Shown here: piece by piece, positions 51,467-60,127 of the stretch
Layout: every line of letters begins with the position of its first letter
Numbering within the stretch: position 1 is the stretch's first letter
Source of the DNA: Ochrobactrum chromiisoli
GTDB lineage: Bacteria; Pseudomonadota; Alphaproteobacteria; Rhizobiales; Rhizobiaceae
Reading direction: 5' to 3'
Length of the DNA stretch: 64,000 nt
NCBI RefSeq assembly: GCF_026241335.1
Contig: NZ_JAPHAV010000001.1
Coordinates: forward strand, 1,240,001-1,304,000
Program-made: the position numbers and the translations under genes
Notes under the pieces: generated by a model
Seen by the model: the letters and a program-made list of their open reading frames with translations, nothing else
Told to the model about the DNA's origin: nothing
Database searches by the model: none

Positions 51467-51689
51467 GCTGTTGCAGGAAGCTGCTGTGCAAAAGGGGAAA
51501 GCACACGCGCGGGTAATCCTTCCAGCCTATCCGGATGACTGCCGGCTGAAGGAAGCGCATGCGCCTTTGATTGTCGGTGCTGAGATCCGATCGATCTTAA
51601 GGCGTGAGAGACAAGCGTTGGCAAAGCAGAATGCTCGCACTGATCGCTGCGCCGGTTTTTATGACGAATTGGTCGAGGGGATGAGGTGA
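51390..51689 (+). CDS. o-spanin (Rz1-like lipoprotein)
   Basis: A 99-residue lipoprotein. The signal peptide ends with a lipobox, ILSSC (Cys about 22), and the gene overlaps the i-spanin by 77 bases in another frame, as Rz1 does. Two mature Cys residues (DDCRLKE, DRCAGFY) may form a disulfide. It links to the i-spanin across the periplasm. Confidence 0.78.
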   Translation: MKSGLLRRGGLACLTAMILSSCASDKLLQEAAVQKGKAHARVILPAYPDDCRLKEAHAPLIVGAEIRSILRRERQALAKQNARTDRCAGFYDELVEGMR

Positions 51690-51937
51690 TGCCAATGGAT
51701 ACGGAAGCGCCAGTCGTGGGCAAGATGATCGACTTGCCCGATGAAACCCGTGAGTTCCTTTCCCAGCTACGAGAGGAAGATATAGACCTGATGAAGGACG
51801 GGCTTGATCTAATCCGTTCGCTGCGCACGATTGGCCGCTTCATGCGGTGGGTAATCCTTGGCGTACTCGCCATCCTGATCGGCGTAGTGTCGCTGTATGA
51901 AAACACTGTGAAACTTCTGGCATGGTTTCAGAAGTAA
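51686..51937 (+). CDS. Small phage membrane protein, lysis module end
   Basis: An 83-residue protein with an acidic N-terminal half (ETREFLSQLREEDIDLMKDGLDL) and one C-terminal helix (about 55-76, WVILGVLAILIGVVSLYENTV). It could be an antiholin or a second holin; there is no direct evidence. It overlaps the o-spanin and ends the operon before a strong terminator. Confidence 0.6.
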   Translation: MMPMDTEAPVVGKMIDLPDETREFLSQLREEDIDLMKDGLDLIRSLRTIGRFMRWVILGVLAILIGVVSLYENTVKLLAWFQK

Positions 51938-51939
51938 AC

Positions 51940-51966
51940 AAAGCCCCGCTCGTGCGGGGCTTTTTT
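51940..51966 (+). terminator. Terminator of the phage late operon
   Basis: AGCCCCGC-TCGT-GCGGGGCT followed by TTTTTG: an 8-bp GC stem with a tetraloop, flanked by A and T runs. It marks the end of the structural and lysis genes. Confidence 0.9.
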
Positions 51967-52085
51967 GTTTGTGCTGTGGTAAGCGATTAGAAAAACATAA
52001 TCAAATCATACGGCCCGTTCCTGTCCCACTTTTCTGCAAGCGATTGAATTATCTCGCTTTGTGTAGAACCTCCCGGACTCCGACG

Positions 52086-52679
52086 TTAGTAACGATAAGG
52101 TGGCGTGAACGCTCCATATTTTACCATCATATAGATTGCTGCTACGGACATGATTACAGGAATAATGAAACCTTGGATCCATACGTAGAAAAACCCAAAA
52201 AGTGAAATAGCTGTAAATTTCTTTCCAGCGTGTTCCAGTCTTACGGAATACAATTCTACATTAGTTACGAAGTCCCTGTGAAGACGCTTGTTATCTTCGT
52301 CGAGTGATTGAAAATCACTACTTTTCATATAGAAATTGTTGAATTCTTTTAATGCTTTAATGCCACCCCAAATGAAATCGCTATTAATTTTCAATTCAGT
52401 TCCGAAATTCGTTGTAATGGCGCTCTGTGAGTACCATAGGCGGAAAGATATGAGGTCGCCTAACCACTTAATCAGGTACGAGTAAGTGTACCATAGAGTC
52501 AAAGCAAGTAAGCTAACATCTACAATTGCGCTAGGAAAATCCATTCCAAGTAATTTAAAATCGTTGATGGGTAGTTCATATGCTTTGGCTAAAATAGTTA
52601 TACTTGTTACCAGAAAGAGTTTAACCTGTGACTTCTCTGTAGTATCAGTAAGCACATCGCGTCCGCTAATCTTCGGCAT
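52086..52679 (-). CDS. AT-rich phage membrane protein, possible moron
   Basis: 197 residues. Two hydrophobic pairs, about 30-75 and 160-185 (MDFPSAIVDVSLLALTLWYTYSYLIKWLGD; IVMI-rich C-terminus IIPVIMSVAAIYMMV), flank a soluble middle. It is visibly AT-rich relative to neighbouring genes and lies beyond the late terminator, the usual place for lysogenic-conversion genes. ATG 52679 has an AGCGGGGG ribosome site. No family recognised; a superinfection-exclusion role is a guess only. Confidence 0.6.
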   Translation of the reverse strand: MPKISGRDVLTDTTEKSQVKLFLVTSITILAKAYELPINDFKLLGMDFPSAIVDVSLLALTLWYTYSYLIKWLGDLISFRLWYSQSAITTNFGTELKINSDFIWGGIKALKEFNNFYMKSSDFQSLDEDNKRLHRDFVTNVELYSVRLEHAGKKFTAISLFGFFYVWIQGFIIPVIMSVAAIYMMVKYGAFTPPYRY

Positions 52680-52787
52680 AACGCCCCCGCTCAATTTATT
52701 TCTGTTGAAGTATGGTTAATAAAAATAACTGATGCCGTATCAAGGTGTCAAAAGGCTCACCGGCATTATGAACAAAAATATCTTCTG

Positions 52788-53069
52788 TTATTCATCTGGC
52801 TCTGTGCCGGTGTAGCCGCGATACATGCCCGCCGAAACAACCTTAATGGCTGTCGCTGTTTCTTCAGCTGACCAGCCTGCTGCAACCGCATCATCGATCA
52901 AGTCTCGTATCCCCGGCACGCCTGTGTCGGCAATAGCAGCTGCGGCATCAGCTTCTGATGTGCCTGATAATGTTGCTTGCTCGATCAAGTCTGCAATGCC
53001 TTGCGCTACTGCTTCCTGACAATCCAGATCGCGATCTGGGTAACTGCCTGCTTGTTTTGGTTTCAACAT
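52788..53069 (-). CDS. Hypothetical phage protein, 93 aa
   Basis: An acidic, Ala-rich protein starting MLKPKQAGSYPDRDLDCQEAV with two similar helical units (IADLIEQATLSGTSEADAAAAIADTG and IRDLIDDAVAAGWSAEETATAIKVV), suggesting an internal duplication. The start has an AGGGAGAG ribosome site; longer in-frame starts were rejected. It is the last gene of the dinB block. Confidence 0.6.
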   Translation of the reverse strand: MLKPKQAGSYPDRDLDCQEAVAQGIADLIEQATLSGTSEADAAAAIADTGVPGIRDLIDDAVAAGWSAEETATAIKVVSAGMYRGYTGTEPDE

Positions 53070-53109
53070 GGTGCTCTCTCCCTTTTTAGGAGAGCAGGTA
53101 GCGCGCTTA

Positions 53110-53292
53110 TTATCTTCGTCCAGCCAAGGCGTCCTCACCTTGCTGCTTATGTTCGTAGCAAAACCAAAGTTGGCCATACTTCGTTTTGTAACCGTATGTG
53201 CCCCATGCCTTGCATTCGTCAGCATCGCACCAATGCTCCCACTTGCCGCCGGGCTTGGAAACACGGCCATCATCGGTTCCGTATCCGCTCAT
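53110..53292 (-). CDS. Small Cys-rich phage protein, 60 aa
   Basis: ATG 53292 overlaps the previous stop (ATGA). CDADECKAWGTYGYKTKYGQLWFCYEHK holds Cys/His spaced like a zinc finger. It follows the Com-like gene in the SOS-box operon. Function is unknown. Confidence 0.6.
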   Translation of the reverse strand: MSGYGTDDGRVSKPGGKWEHWCDADECKAWGTYGYKTKYGQLWFCYEHKQQGEDALAGRR

Positions 53293-53543
53293 GCCAGACC
53301 ACCCACAAACCCGCTCATTTCTTTGAGGCGCACCATGGAAAGGCGCATTGTGCCTTTGCAGCCTCTCCCCTTGCAACGTGCCATGCTCTCAATCTGATCG
53401 AGATAGAGTTGCGACCGATCAACAGTCTCGCAGAGCAATATCTTATCGGTGTAGGCTAAACGGTTACACTTCCGGCAGATCAACTCCAGCTTTTGATCAT
53501 CTGCCAGATCGCCAACTTTGATTGTCGTTTTCCAGTTTCCCAT
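53289..53543 (-). CDS. Com-like zinc-finger phage protein
   Basis: An 84-residue protein with a CRKCNRLAYTD knuckle and a second Cys group (CKGRGCKGTMRLSMVR), reminiscent of phage Mu Com, a zinc-finger translational regulator. Start ATG 53543 is joined to the dinB stop as TGATG. Assignment to the Com family is tentative. Confidence 0.55.
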   Translation of the reverse strand: MGNWKTTIKVGDLADDQKLELICRKCNRLAYTDKILLCETVDRSQLYLDQIESMARCKGRGCKGTMRLSMVRLKEMSGFVGGLA

Positions 53544-54817
53544 CACCAAAAGTCCTCAGCGGATGGTATGCGGGTGTAACTGATCTTTCCGCCTACGTGT
53601 CCGCCTGCCGGTGGCTTCCATTCCCCCATGCTGACGATGGTGCCGGAATATTTGCTGTTGAGTTTATCGACGGCACCGTTTGCGCGTTCCCATTTCTGGC
53701 GCAGATGATCGTCATTGTTGAGCAGATCGATTTGGCGCTCGTCGGCTGGCGATAGATCATACAGGGTGACGCCGACCCGGAAGATCGTGGTTCCTCTAGG
53801 AAATTCGCGGCGGACACGGTTCCAGAGTGCATTAAGGCCAGCCAAGATTGCTTGATCGTCATTCACGACGGATAGCCCTTGTTTGCCCAGCCATGAGCCG
53901 TCATGGATCGAAAGCCAGAGCCATAGACCTCCAGCGTAGAAGTTTTCGCGGCGCAGGCGACGTGCGGCTTTTGTCAGCAAGAGGCGTGAGATTTCGTAAG
54001 CGCCGTCGATCTTGCGGGATTCTGGCGGCAGCACGCGCCCATGGCCAAACATGCCGCGCTGTTGCTCTGGCGCTTGGATGTCATATCCATGCAGGGCATA
54101 CCAAAGCCGCTCACCGTTCACGTTGTTCCAGATCTTGCGCATGTGCTTCGGTTGCAACGCGTAAAGCTGTTCTGTCGTGTACACGCGGTTTTTGTAAAGC
54201 CGTTGCGCCAAGCTCGATCCAATGCCCGGAATGTCTTCCAGTTGGATTTTCAGTAAGGGTGCTGGCATCGATGCCGGATGCCAGATCGCAAGGCCGTTGC
54301 CATAACTGCCGTGACGTTTACTTTCGTCTTTCCCAGCCTTGCACGCGATCTTCGCCAGCTGGCGGTTTGCTGCAAAACCAATCGAGCTGGTGATATATGG
54401 CCCGATGTTGTCAGCGATAGCGGCCTTGATGCGTGCTGATAGCAATTCAGGATCACGCTTGCCACTATCGTCCAGTACGCACGTCAGCTCATCGATACTC
54501 TTTGCCGTATCAATCGCAATGACGGTTTCAATCTCGCAGAGCAGGGCATTATGAGCGCGACGATATAGGTCTGGTTTCTGTGGCACGAGAATGAGATCCG
54601 GACAAACCCGCAGCGCGTCCTTGATTGGCATCACATTCTTCACGCCCAGCGCTTTCGCTTCTTTAGAGCAGGCGATCACGGCGGTTCTATTGGTGCCTTC
54701 AAACGGAACAACACCGATTGGCCGACCTCGTAGCCGCTTGTCGCACTGCTGCTCGACCGAAGCAAAGAAGCCGTCAAAGTCGAGATACAGCCGTTCAATC
54801 GTCTCAGGCAGGCGCAT
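53543..54817 (-). CDS. DinB/UmuC-type Y-family DNA polymerase
   Basis: A 424-residue translesion polymerase. Catalytic acids are intact: LYLDFDGFFASVEQ (Asp about 13) and the SIDEL motif (Asp about 109, Glu about 110). The thumb (GIGSSLAQRLYKNRV helix-hairpin-helix) and little-finger domains are recognisable. It is phage-borne, the first gene of a four-gene minus-strand block, and is preceded by a GTTC-N7-GTTC LexA box (54899-54913), so it should be induced by DNA damage. Confidence 0.9.
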   Translation of the reverse strand: MRLPETIERLYLDFDGFFASVEQQCDKRLRGRPIGVVPFEGTNRTAVIACSKEAKALGVKNVMPIKDALRVCPDLILVPQKPDLYRRAHNALLCEIETVIAIDTAKSIDELTCVLDDSGKRDPELLSARIKAAIADNIGPYITSSIGFAANRQLAKIACKAGKDESKRHGSYGNGLAIWHPASMPAPLLKIQLEDIPGIGSSLAQRLYKNRVYTTEQLYALQPKHMRKIWNNVNGERLWYALHGYDIQAPEQQRGMFGHGRVLPPESRKIDGAYEISRLLLTKAARRLRRENFYAGGLWLWLSIHDGSWLGKQGLSVVNDDQAILAGLNALWNRVRREFPRGTTIFRVGVTLYDLSPADERQIDLLNNDDHLRQKWERANGAVDKLNSKYSGTIVSMGEWKPPAGGHVGGKISYTRIPSAEDFW

Positions 54818-54898
54818 TTCAAACTCCAGAAAACAGGGCGCACGAAACCTGTCCCGAGTACATAGGCACTAAGGAACATATTCCGCAATTAGGGGAAT

Positions 54899-54913
54899 GT
54901 TCCTAAAATGTTC
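54899..54913 (-). promoter_or_regulatory. LexA (SOS) box upstream of dinB block
   Basis: GTTC-ctaaaat-GTTC, exactly the GTTC-N7-GTTC consensus of alphaproteobacterial LexA. It is 82 bases upstream of the dinB start. Confidence 0.85.
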
Positions 54914-55240
54914 TCATTTTATGAATTAGTCAACTCTGCATTTTTTCGATGTGGAAATGATGTGGATTAATGGCGGCTGTTGTTCGCGTAACATCGGCAG
55001 TCATTTTCCGACCTGATTTTCACTAATGACATCTCTTCGGTGTTATAAAATTCGGCCTTGAATTGGCTGGAATTCATTCCGATCTTGTCTTTTGTCGGCT
55101 GTGATTGTAGTAGGTGCGCCAACGTGTGATTTTGCAGCGCAATCTTGCGTTACGCACAGTGACACAAAATGGGATACAAGCCTACCGGATTGGTGGATAT
55201 TGTGTAACAAAATCAATAGATGGGGTTAGGTGCGGCTGCT
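54914..55240. other. Noncoding right end of the prophage
   Basis: No gene is seen between the SOS box and attR. The stretch is AT-rich at first (54914-54960). The ends near attL (GTGATACATAAC, 15200-15211) and near attR (GGGATACAAGCC, 55170-55181) share short sequences that could be integrase arm sites, which is unproven. Confidence 0.4.
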
Positions 55241-55254
55241 CTCTATCCGCACCA
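55241..55254 (+). repeat. attR core (14-bp direct repeat)
   Basis: CTCTATCCGCACCA, identical to the 3' end of tRNA-Leu (15097-15110). Host sequence resumes here, 88 bases before tig. Confidence 0.92.
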
Positions 55255-55342
55255 ACTGCTGCAAGGCAACAGAATTTCTCTCCCGCGACAAGGCACATAG
55301 GCCGGCAACGGCGGGACAATGACAAGAAGTGAAGGTTTGAAC

Positions 55343-56773
55343 ATGCAGGTTACCGAAACGCTCAATGAAGGGCTGAAGCGCGAGATTAAAGTCGTGGTTC
55401 CGGCCGGAGATCTCGAAGCCAAGCTCTCTGAGCGGCTCGAAACTGCGCGTGGTCGCGCCAAGATTAACGGTTTCCGTCCAGGCAAGGTGCCAACGGCACA
55501 CCTGCGCAAGACCTACGGCAAGTCCTTCATGGCTGAGATCGTGAACGAAATCCTCAACGATTCGTCGCGTTCGATTCTTGCGGACCGCAACGAAAAGTCG
55601 GCAACGCAGCCCGTCGTTTCGATGTCGGAAGACGAAAAAGAAGCTGAAAAGGTTCTCGACGGCAAGGCCGATTTCGTTTTCTCGCTGACCTACGAAGTTC
55701 TGCCAACGATCGAAGTCAAGGACTTCACGAAGATCGCTGTCACCCGTGAAGTCGTCGATATTTCGGAAGAAGAAGTTGACGAACAGGTCAAGCGCGTTGC
55801 TGCTTCGACCCGTACCTTTGAAGCAAAGAAGGGTAAGGCCGAAAACGAAGATCGCGTAACGATCGACTATCTCGGCAAGCTCGATGGTGAACCATTTGAA
55901 GGCGGCGCAGACACCGATGCGCAGCTCGTTCTTGGTTCGGGACAGTTCATTCCTGGCTTTGAAGAGCAGCTTATTGGCCTCAAGGCTGGCGACGAGAAGG
56001 TTATCAACGTAACTTTCCCTGCTGAATACGGTGCGGCGCACCTCGCAGGTAAGGAAGCAACCTTCGACATCACCGTAAAAGGCGTTGAAAAGGCTGGCGA
56101 ACTCGTTCTCGACGATGAAACCGCTAAGAAGCTCGGTATTGAGTCGCTTGAGCGTCTGCGTCAGGTTGTTCGCGAACAGATCGAAAGCCAGTACGGACAG
56201 ATCACCCGTCAGAAGGTAAAGCGTCAGATTCTTGACGCGCTTGATGGCGATTACCAGTTTGAAACCCCGGAAAAGCTTGTTGAAGCCGAATTCAACAACA
56301 TCTGGCAGCAGATCAACTTCGACCTGCAGCAGGCTGGCCGCTCCTTCGAAGACGAAGAAACCACGGAAGAAGCTGCTCGCGAAGAGTATCGCAAGCTTGC
56401 TGAACGTCGCGTTCGTCTCGGTCTGGTTCTCTCCGAAATCGGCGAAAAGGCTGGCGTAGAAGTTTCTGAAGAAGAACTGCAGCGCGCTGTCTTTGATCAG
56501 GTACGCCGCTACCCAGGTCAGGAAAAGGAAATCTACGAATTCCTGCGCAAGACGCCGGATGCCGTTGCGAACCTCCGCGCGCCAATCTTTGAAGAAAAGG
56601 TCGTTGACCATCTGCTCGCAAACATCAACGTGACCGACAAGAAGGTCTCGAAGGAAGAGCTGACCGCAGAAGACGAAGATGCAGCTTCGGAAGCAAAGCC
56701 AGCCAAGAAGGCTGCGCCTAAGAAGAAGGCCGCTCCTAAGAAGAAGGCAGAAGAAAAGTCCGACGAGGCTTAA
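55343..56773 (+). CDS. tig: Trigger factor (ribosome-associated chaperone)
   Basis: 476 residues: an N-terminal ribosome-binding domain ([20 protein letters not shown], signature GFRPGKVP), an FKBP-type PPIase domain (about 150-240: [38 protein letters not shown]) and a helical C-terminal domain with a Lys/Ala-rich tail. It binds nascent chains at the ribosome exit. ATG 55343 is preferred to an in-frame ATG at 55319; the upstream bases lie in the attR region, so part of its native promoter may have been displaced by the phage. Confidence 0.97.
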   Translation: MQVTETLNEGLKREIKVVVPAGDLEAKLSERLETARGRAKINGFRPGKVPTAHLRKTYGKSFMAEIVNEILNDSSRSILADRNEKSATQPVVSMSEDEKEAEKVLDGKADFVFSLTYEVLPTIEVKDFTKIAVTREVVDISEEEVDEQVKRVAASTRTFEAKKGKAENEDRVTIDYLGKLDGEPFEGGADTDAQLVLGSGQFIPGFEEQLIGLKAGDEKVINVTFPAEYGAAHLAGKEATFDITVKGVEKAGELVLDDETAKKLGIESLERLRQVVREQIESQYGQITRQKVKRQILDALDGDYQFETPEKLVEAEFNNIWQQINFDLQQAGRSFEDEETTEEAAREEYRKLAERRVRLGLVLSEIGEKAGVEVSEEELQRAVFDQVRRYPGQEKEIYEFLRKTPDAVANLRAPIFEEKVVDHLLANINVTDKKVSKEELTAEDEDAASEAKPAKKAAPKKKAAPKKKAEEKSDEA

Positions 56774-56797
56774 TTCTTTTCACGCCCACTTTATCAG

Positions 56798-56826
56798 AAG
56801 GCCGCGCAATGCGCGGCCTTTTTCGT
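56798..56826 (+). terminator. Terminator after tig
   Basis: AAGGCCGCGC-aat-GCGCGGCCTT followed by TTTCG, a 10-bp stem with a 3-base loop. Confidence 0.85.
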
Positions 56827-56931
56827 TTCATCTCCTGCAATTGATTGGCCGAAAAGCTTGCATCGTTGAGGGCTTTGTTCTAGCCAGTATGCAATCCGTT
56901 TTTAGCTCAATCCGAATATTTGCGAGCCAGC

Positions 56932-58434
56932 ATGTCCCTTATCGATACGCGTATACCTGAACCAAAACGTTTCATTTCTGGCGCAACTGGCGACTGGGAA
57001 GTGGTCATCGGCATGGAAGTCCATGCGCAGGTTACGTCCGAGTCGAAGCTGTTCTCCGGTGCCTCCACATCCTTTGGTGCTGATCCGAATGCCAACGTAT
57101 CTCTGGTTGATGCTGCCATGCCAGGCATGTTGCCGGTGATTAATCTTGAATGCGTCAAACAGGCTGTCCGTACAGGCATTGGTCTGAATGCGCAGATCAA
57201 TCTCAAGTCGGTTTTTGATCGCAAAAACTATTTCTATCCCGATCTGCCGCAAGGCTATCAGATTTCGCAGTTCAAGCAGCCGATTGTTGGCGAAGGCAAG
57301 ATCATGATCTCCGTTGGTCCTGACAACAAGGGCCAGTTCGAAGATGTTGAGATCGGCATTGAGCGTCTGCATCTCGAACAGGATGCGGGCAAGTCGCTGC
57401 ACGACCAGCATCCAACCATGTCCTATGTCGATCTGAATCGTTCCGGTGTGGCGCTGATGGAAATCGTTTCCAAGCCAGACCTGCGTTCGTCTGACGAAGC
57501 ACGTGCTTATCTGACCAAGCTGCGCACGATTGTTCGCTATCTCGGCACCTGTGACGGCAATATGGACGAAGGCTCGATGCGCGCTGATGTGAACGTCTCC
57601 GTTCGTCGTCCGGGCGGTGAATTCGGCACGCGTTGCGAAATCAAGAACGTCAATTCGATCCGCTTTGTTGGTCAGGCGATTGAAGTTGAAGCACGTCGAC
57701 AGATTGCTATTCTGGAAGACGGTGGTTCAATCGATCAGGAAACCCGCCTGTTTGATCCTGTAAAGGGCGAAACCCGTTCGATGCGCTCAAAAGAAGAAGC
57801 GCATGACTATCGCTATTTCCCGGACCCCGACCTTCTACCGCTCGAATTCGATCAGGCTTTCGTTGATGCGCTTGCCACTGATTTGCCTGAGTTACCCGAT
57901 GTCAAAAAAGACCGCTTGGTCGAAACGCTCGGCATTTCGGTTTATGACGCTTCGATTCTCGTCTCGGAAAAGGCAATTGCAGACTATTACGAAGCGGTGA
58001 GTGAGGGTCGTGACGGCAAGCTGGCTGCAAACTGGGTCATCAATGATCTTCTTGGCGCATTGAACAAGGCTGGCAAGGACATTGAAGAATCGCCTGTTTC
58101 GCCAGCGCAGTTGGGCGGCATCATCGATCTGATCAAGGACGGAACAATTTCCGGCAAGATTGCCAAGGAACTCTTTGAGATCGTCTGGAATGAAGGTGGC
58201 GATCCGAAGAGCCTCGTTGAAGAACGCGGTATGAAACAGGTCACGGATACCGGTGCGATTGAGAAAGCCGTTGACGATATTATCAGCGCCAACCCGGACA
58301 AGGTTGAACAGGCCAAGGCCAAGCCAAGCATGGCGGGTTGGTTCGTTGGTCAGGTGATGAAGGCAACAGGCGGCAAGGCCAACCCGCAGGCCGTCAATGA
58401 TCTGGTTAAGTCCAAGCTTGGGATTGAAGAATAA
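56932..58434 (+). CDS. gatB: Aspartyl/glutamyl-tRNA amidotransferase subunit B
   Basis: 500 residues of the GatCAB amidotransferase, which makes Asn-tRNA or Gln-tRNA from mischarged tRNAs. [26 protein letters not shown] and [15 protein letters not shown] are family motifs, and the C-terminal YqeY-like domain is present. ATG 56932 matches the usual N-terminus; TTG 56920 was rejected. Its stop overlaps the GNAT gene start. Confidence 0.97.
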   Translation: MSLIDTRIPEPKRFISGATGDWEVVIGMEVHAQVTSESKLFSGASTSFGADPNANVSLVDAAMPGMLPVINLECVKQAVRTGIGLNAQINLKSVFDRKNYFYPDLPQGYQISQFKQPIVGEGKIMISVGPDNKGQFEDVEIGIERLHLEQDAGKSLHDQHPTMSYVDLNRSGVALMEIVSKPDLRSSDEARAYLTKLRTIVRYLGTCDGNMDEGSMRADVNVSVRRPGGEFGTRCEIKNVNSIRFVGQAIEVEARRQIAILEDGGSIDQETRLFDPVKGETRSMRSKEEAHDYRYFPDPDLLPLEFDQAFVDALATDLPELPDVKKDRLVETLGISVYDASILVSEKAIADYYEAVSEGRDGKLAANWVINDLLGALNKAGKDIEESPVSPAQLGGIIDLIKDGTISGKIAKELFEIVWNEGGDPKSLVEERGMKQVTDTGAIEKAVDDIISANPDKVEQAKAKPSMAGWFVGQVMKATGGKANPQAVNDLVKSKLGIEE

Positions 58435-58937
58435 TGTGGGTTCGCAGCGCCAGTGAGGCCGATCTGAAGGCTGTGCACGAGTTGCTGGTTTCGACTTGGC
58501 ATGCGACCTTCGATGACGTTCTTGGCCGGGAGACGGTCGACGCCGTTACCGGAAAATGGCACTCGGTTGCAGCACTCAAAGCCAATCTCAAGAAGCCATA
58601 TTCGGAATTTATCGTTGCAGATAACGGCGAGGGCGGTATCGATGGAATGGCTTTTGCAAGCCAGACCGGAGAAGGCAAAGCCTCGCTGCACCAGCTTTAT
58701 GTGCGCCCCGAAGCGCAGGTACAGGGCATCGGCACAATGCTTCTGGCAGAAGTCGAAATGGCTTTCCCGGGTGTGAACACGATGCGCCTTGAAGTGATTG
58801 AGCGCAATGAAAAGTCGGTTCGTTTCTATGAGCGCAAAGGCTATGCGCGGGTTGGGCGCAGTGAAGATTGGGGTGATCCCAATTGCAAGGAACCGGTGCT
58901 GATTATGGAAAAGTCTCTTGAAGGCTGGAGCATGTAG
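58434..58937 (+). CDS. GNAT-family N-acetyltransferase
   Basis: A 167-residue acetyl-CoA-dependent transferase. The CoA-binding loop reads QVQGIGTMLLAEVE (about residues 95-108, variant of Q/RxxGxG/A) after LHQLYVRPE, and the C-terminal part has MRLEVIERNEKSVRFYERKGY, the usual beta-bulge motif. The substrate is unknown. It starts on the gatB stop, so the two are translated in sequence. Confidence 0.9.
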   Translation: MWVRSASEADLKAVHELLVSTWHATFDDVLGRETVDAVTGKWHSVAALKANLKKPYSEFIVADNGEGGIDGMAFASQTGEGKASLHQLYVRPEAQVQGIGTMLLAEVEMAFPGVNTMRLEVIERNEKSVRFYERKGYARVGRSEDWGDPNCKEPVLIMEKSLEGWSM

Positions 58938-59069
58938 GAACGCGTTGCTGCCGCTTCATACTCTTGTGACAGCGGCAACTTGCCCCTTGCGTTGCGCGTT
59001 TGATAGGGCCATAAGCGTTGAAAACCCGGCAGTTTTACTGCCTGTGGCAATAACGGATCTGGATAGGTC

Positions 59070-59480
59070 ATGAAGAAATTTCTTACGCAAGTCTTCACAT
59101 GGTGGAATGGCCAGACACTTGGCACCCGCTTTCATACCTGGCGCAAAGGCGAACGGGTTGGTGAAGACGAGTTCGGCAATATTTACTATCAGGGTGGTAA
59201 AGACTCTGAAGGTCGTACACGCCGCTGGGTCATTTTCAATGGCTATGCGGAAGCAAGTGCTATTCCTCCGGGCTGGCATGGCTGGATGCATCACCGTGTT
59301 GATACACCGCCAAGCAAGGAAGATTACAAGCCGCGCGACTGGCAGAAGCCACATTTGCAGAACCTGACAGGTTCGCCGCTGGCTTATCGTCCAAAAGGTG
59401 CTATCGCGATTCCGGGAACGCAGCCTGCGGAACGCCCGCGCGTGACCGGCGAATACGATGCCTGGACACCGGGCAGCTAA
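59070..59480 (+). CDS. NADH:ubiquinone oxidoreductase subunit NDUFA12-like
   Basis: A 136-residue homologue of complex I supernumerary subunit NDUFA12 (B17.2): FTWWNGQTLGTRFHTWRKGERVGEDEFGNIYYQGG, then RRWVIFNGYAEASAIPPGWHGWMHHRVDTPPS. This subunit is shared by alphaproteobacterial and mitochondrial complex I and binds at the interface of its membrane and peripheral arms. Together with the NDUFAF3- and NDUFAF6-like genes in the left flank it gives three complex I-related genes in this window. Confidence 0.95.
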   Translation: MKKFLTQVFTWWNGQTLGTRFHTWRKGERVGEDEFGNIYYQGGKDSEGRTRRWVIFNGYAEASAIPPGWHGWMHHRVDTPPSKEDYKPRDWQKPHLQNLTGSPLAYRPKGAIAIPGTQPAERPRVTGEYDAWTPGS

Positions 59481-59490
59481 GTTTTATGAA

Positions 59491-59527
59491 AAGATCGGCG
59501 TGTGGTTTACCGCCGGTCTTTTTCTTT
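59491..59527 (+). terminator. Terminator after the NDUFA12 gene
   Basis: AGATCGGCG (59492-59500) pairs with CGCCGGTCT (59511-59519, one G-U), 10-base loop, followed by TTTTCTTT. Confidence 0.75.
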
Positions 59528-59710
59528 AGCGTCATACTGCAAAAGCCCTGAGGATAGATGTTTGCGAAGCATTGTTGCTTGCAGCTGGGCTACGAATCGT
59601 CACAATTGGCGATTAGAAACGATTGCGGCTCTATATTTAACCAGATTGTACGGATATCCGTTTTGACGAAGCATTCTCCCGGCACGGCTGTTAACGGAAA
59701 GAACTGGATA

Positions 59711-60118
59711 ATGAGTGCTGCGAAACTCGCTTTGCTCACAGCTCTCGCTGGTACATTGAGCTTTAATACAGCCTATGCAGAGCGCATTTCCAATCCTGTT
59801 GCCGAATTTTCGGGGTTGGACAAGATCACTGGGCGCATCACAACCTTTGATGTTTATATCAATGAGACAGTGCAATTTGGTGCGCTGCAGGTAACGCCCA
59901 AGGTTTGCTATTCTCGCACTGAGAATGAGGCACCGCGCACAGATGCCTTTGTCGAAGTTGATGAAATCACACTTGACCGAAAAATCCGCCGGATTTTTAC
60001 AGGCTGGATGTTTGCGGATAGTCCTGGCTTGAACGCCGTTGAACACCCGATTTATGACGTATGGCTGAAGAACTGCAAGCAGTCTTCTGACGTCCCGCCG
60101 CCTGATCAACGCAAATAA
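59711..60118 (+). CDS. DUF2155 periplasmic protein
   Basis: A 135-residue protein with a signal peptide (MSAAKLALLTALAGTLSFNTAYA-ER) and the DUF2155 core (ITTFDVYINETVQFGALQVTPKVCYSRTENEAPRTDAFVEVDE, FTGWMFADSPGLNAVEHPIYDVWLKNC). The two Cys residues are conserved in the family. Function is unknown. It is convergent with aat. The longer frame from 59558 was rejected. Confidence 0.9.
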   Translation: MSAAKLALLTALAGTLSFNTAYAERISNPVAEFSGLDKITGRITTFDVYINETVQFGALQVTPKVCYSRTENEAPRTDAFVEVDEITLDRKIRRIFTGWMFADSPGLNAVEHPIYDVWLKNCKQSSDVPPPDQRK

Positions 60119-60127
60119 TCTTGAGAT

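Larger units (their letters stand above)
15097..55254 (+). mobile_element. Complete temperate phage (prophage), contractile tail, integrated in tRNA-Leu
   Basis: About 40.2 kb between two copies of a 14-bp tRNA-Leu core. It contains an integrase, divergent lysogeny control, early, head, tail and lysis modules, with no frameshifted or truncated structural gene seen apart from a normal programmed frameshift in the gpE region. The head genes are lambda-like (GpA terminase, gpW, gpB-family portal, HK97-type protease) and the tail genes are P2-like. It therefore looks like an inducible myovirus-type prophage; inducibility itself is inferred. Confidence 0.95.

Noticed and set aside
55241-55254. A tRNA-like fragment at the right prophage end
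   Set aside because: Only the 14-base core (acceptor 3' strand and CCA) is repeated; no second tRNA can fold there, so it is attR and not a tRNA gene.
15097-55254. A transposon or IS element within or at the prophage ends
   Set aside because: No transposase and no IS-type terminal inverted repeats were found; the only recombinase is the integrase.
55226-56611. A 461-codon open frame on the minus strand opposite tig
   Set aside because: It is antisense to a highly conserved chaperone gene, has a composition typical of a codon-bias shadow, no ribosome site and no recognisable domain.
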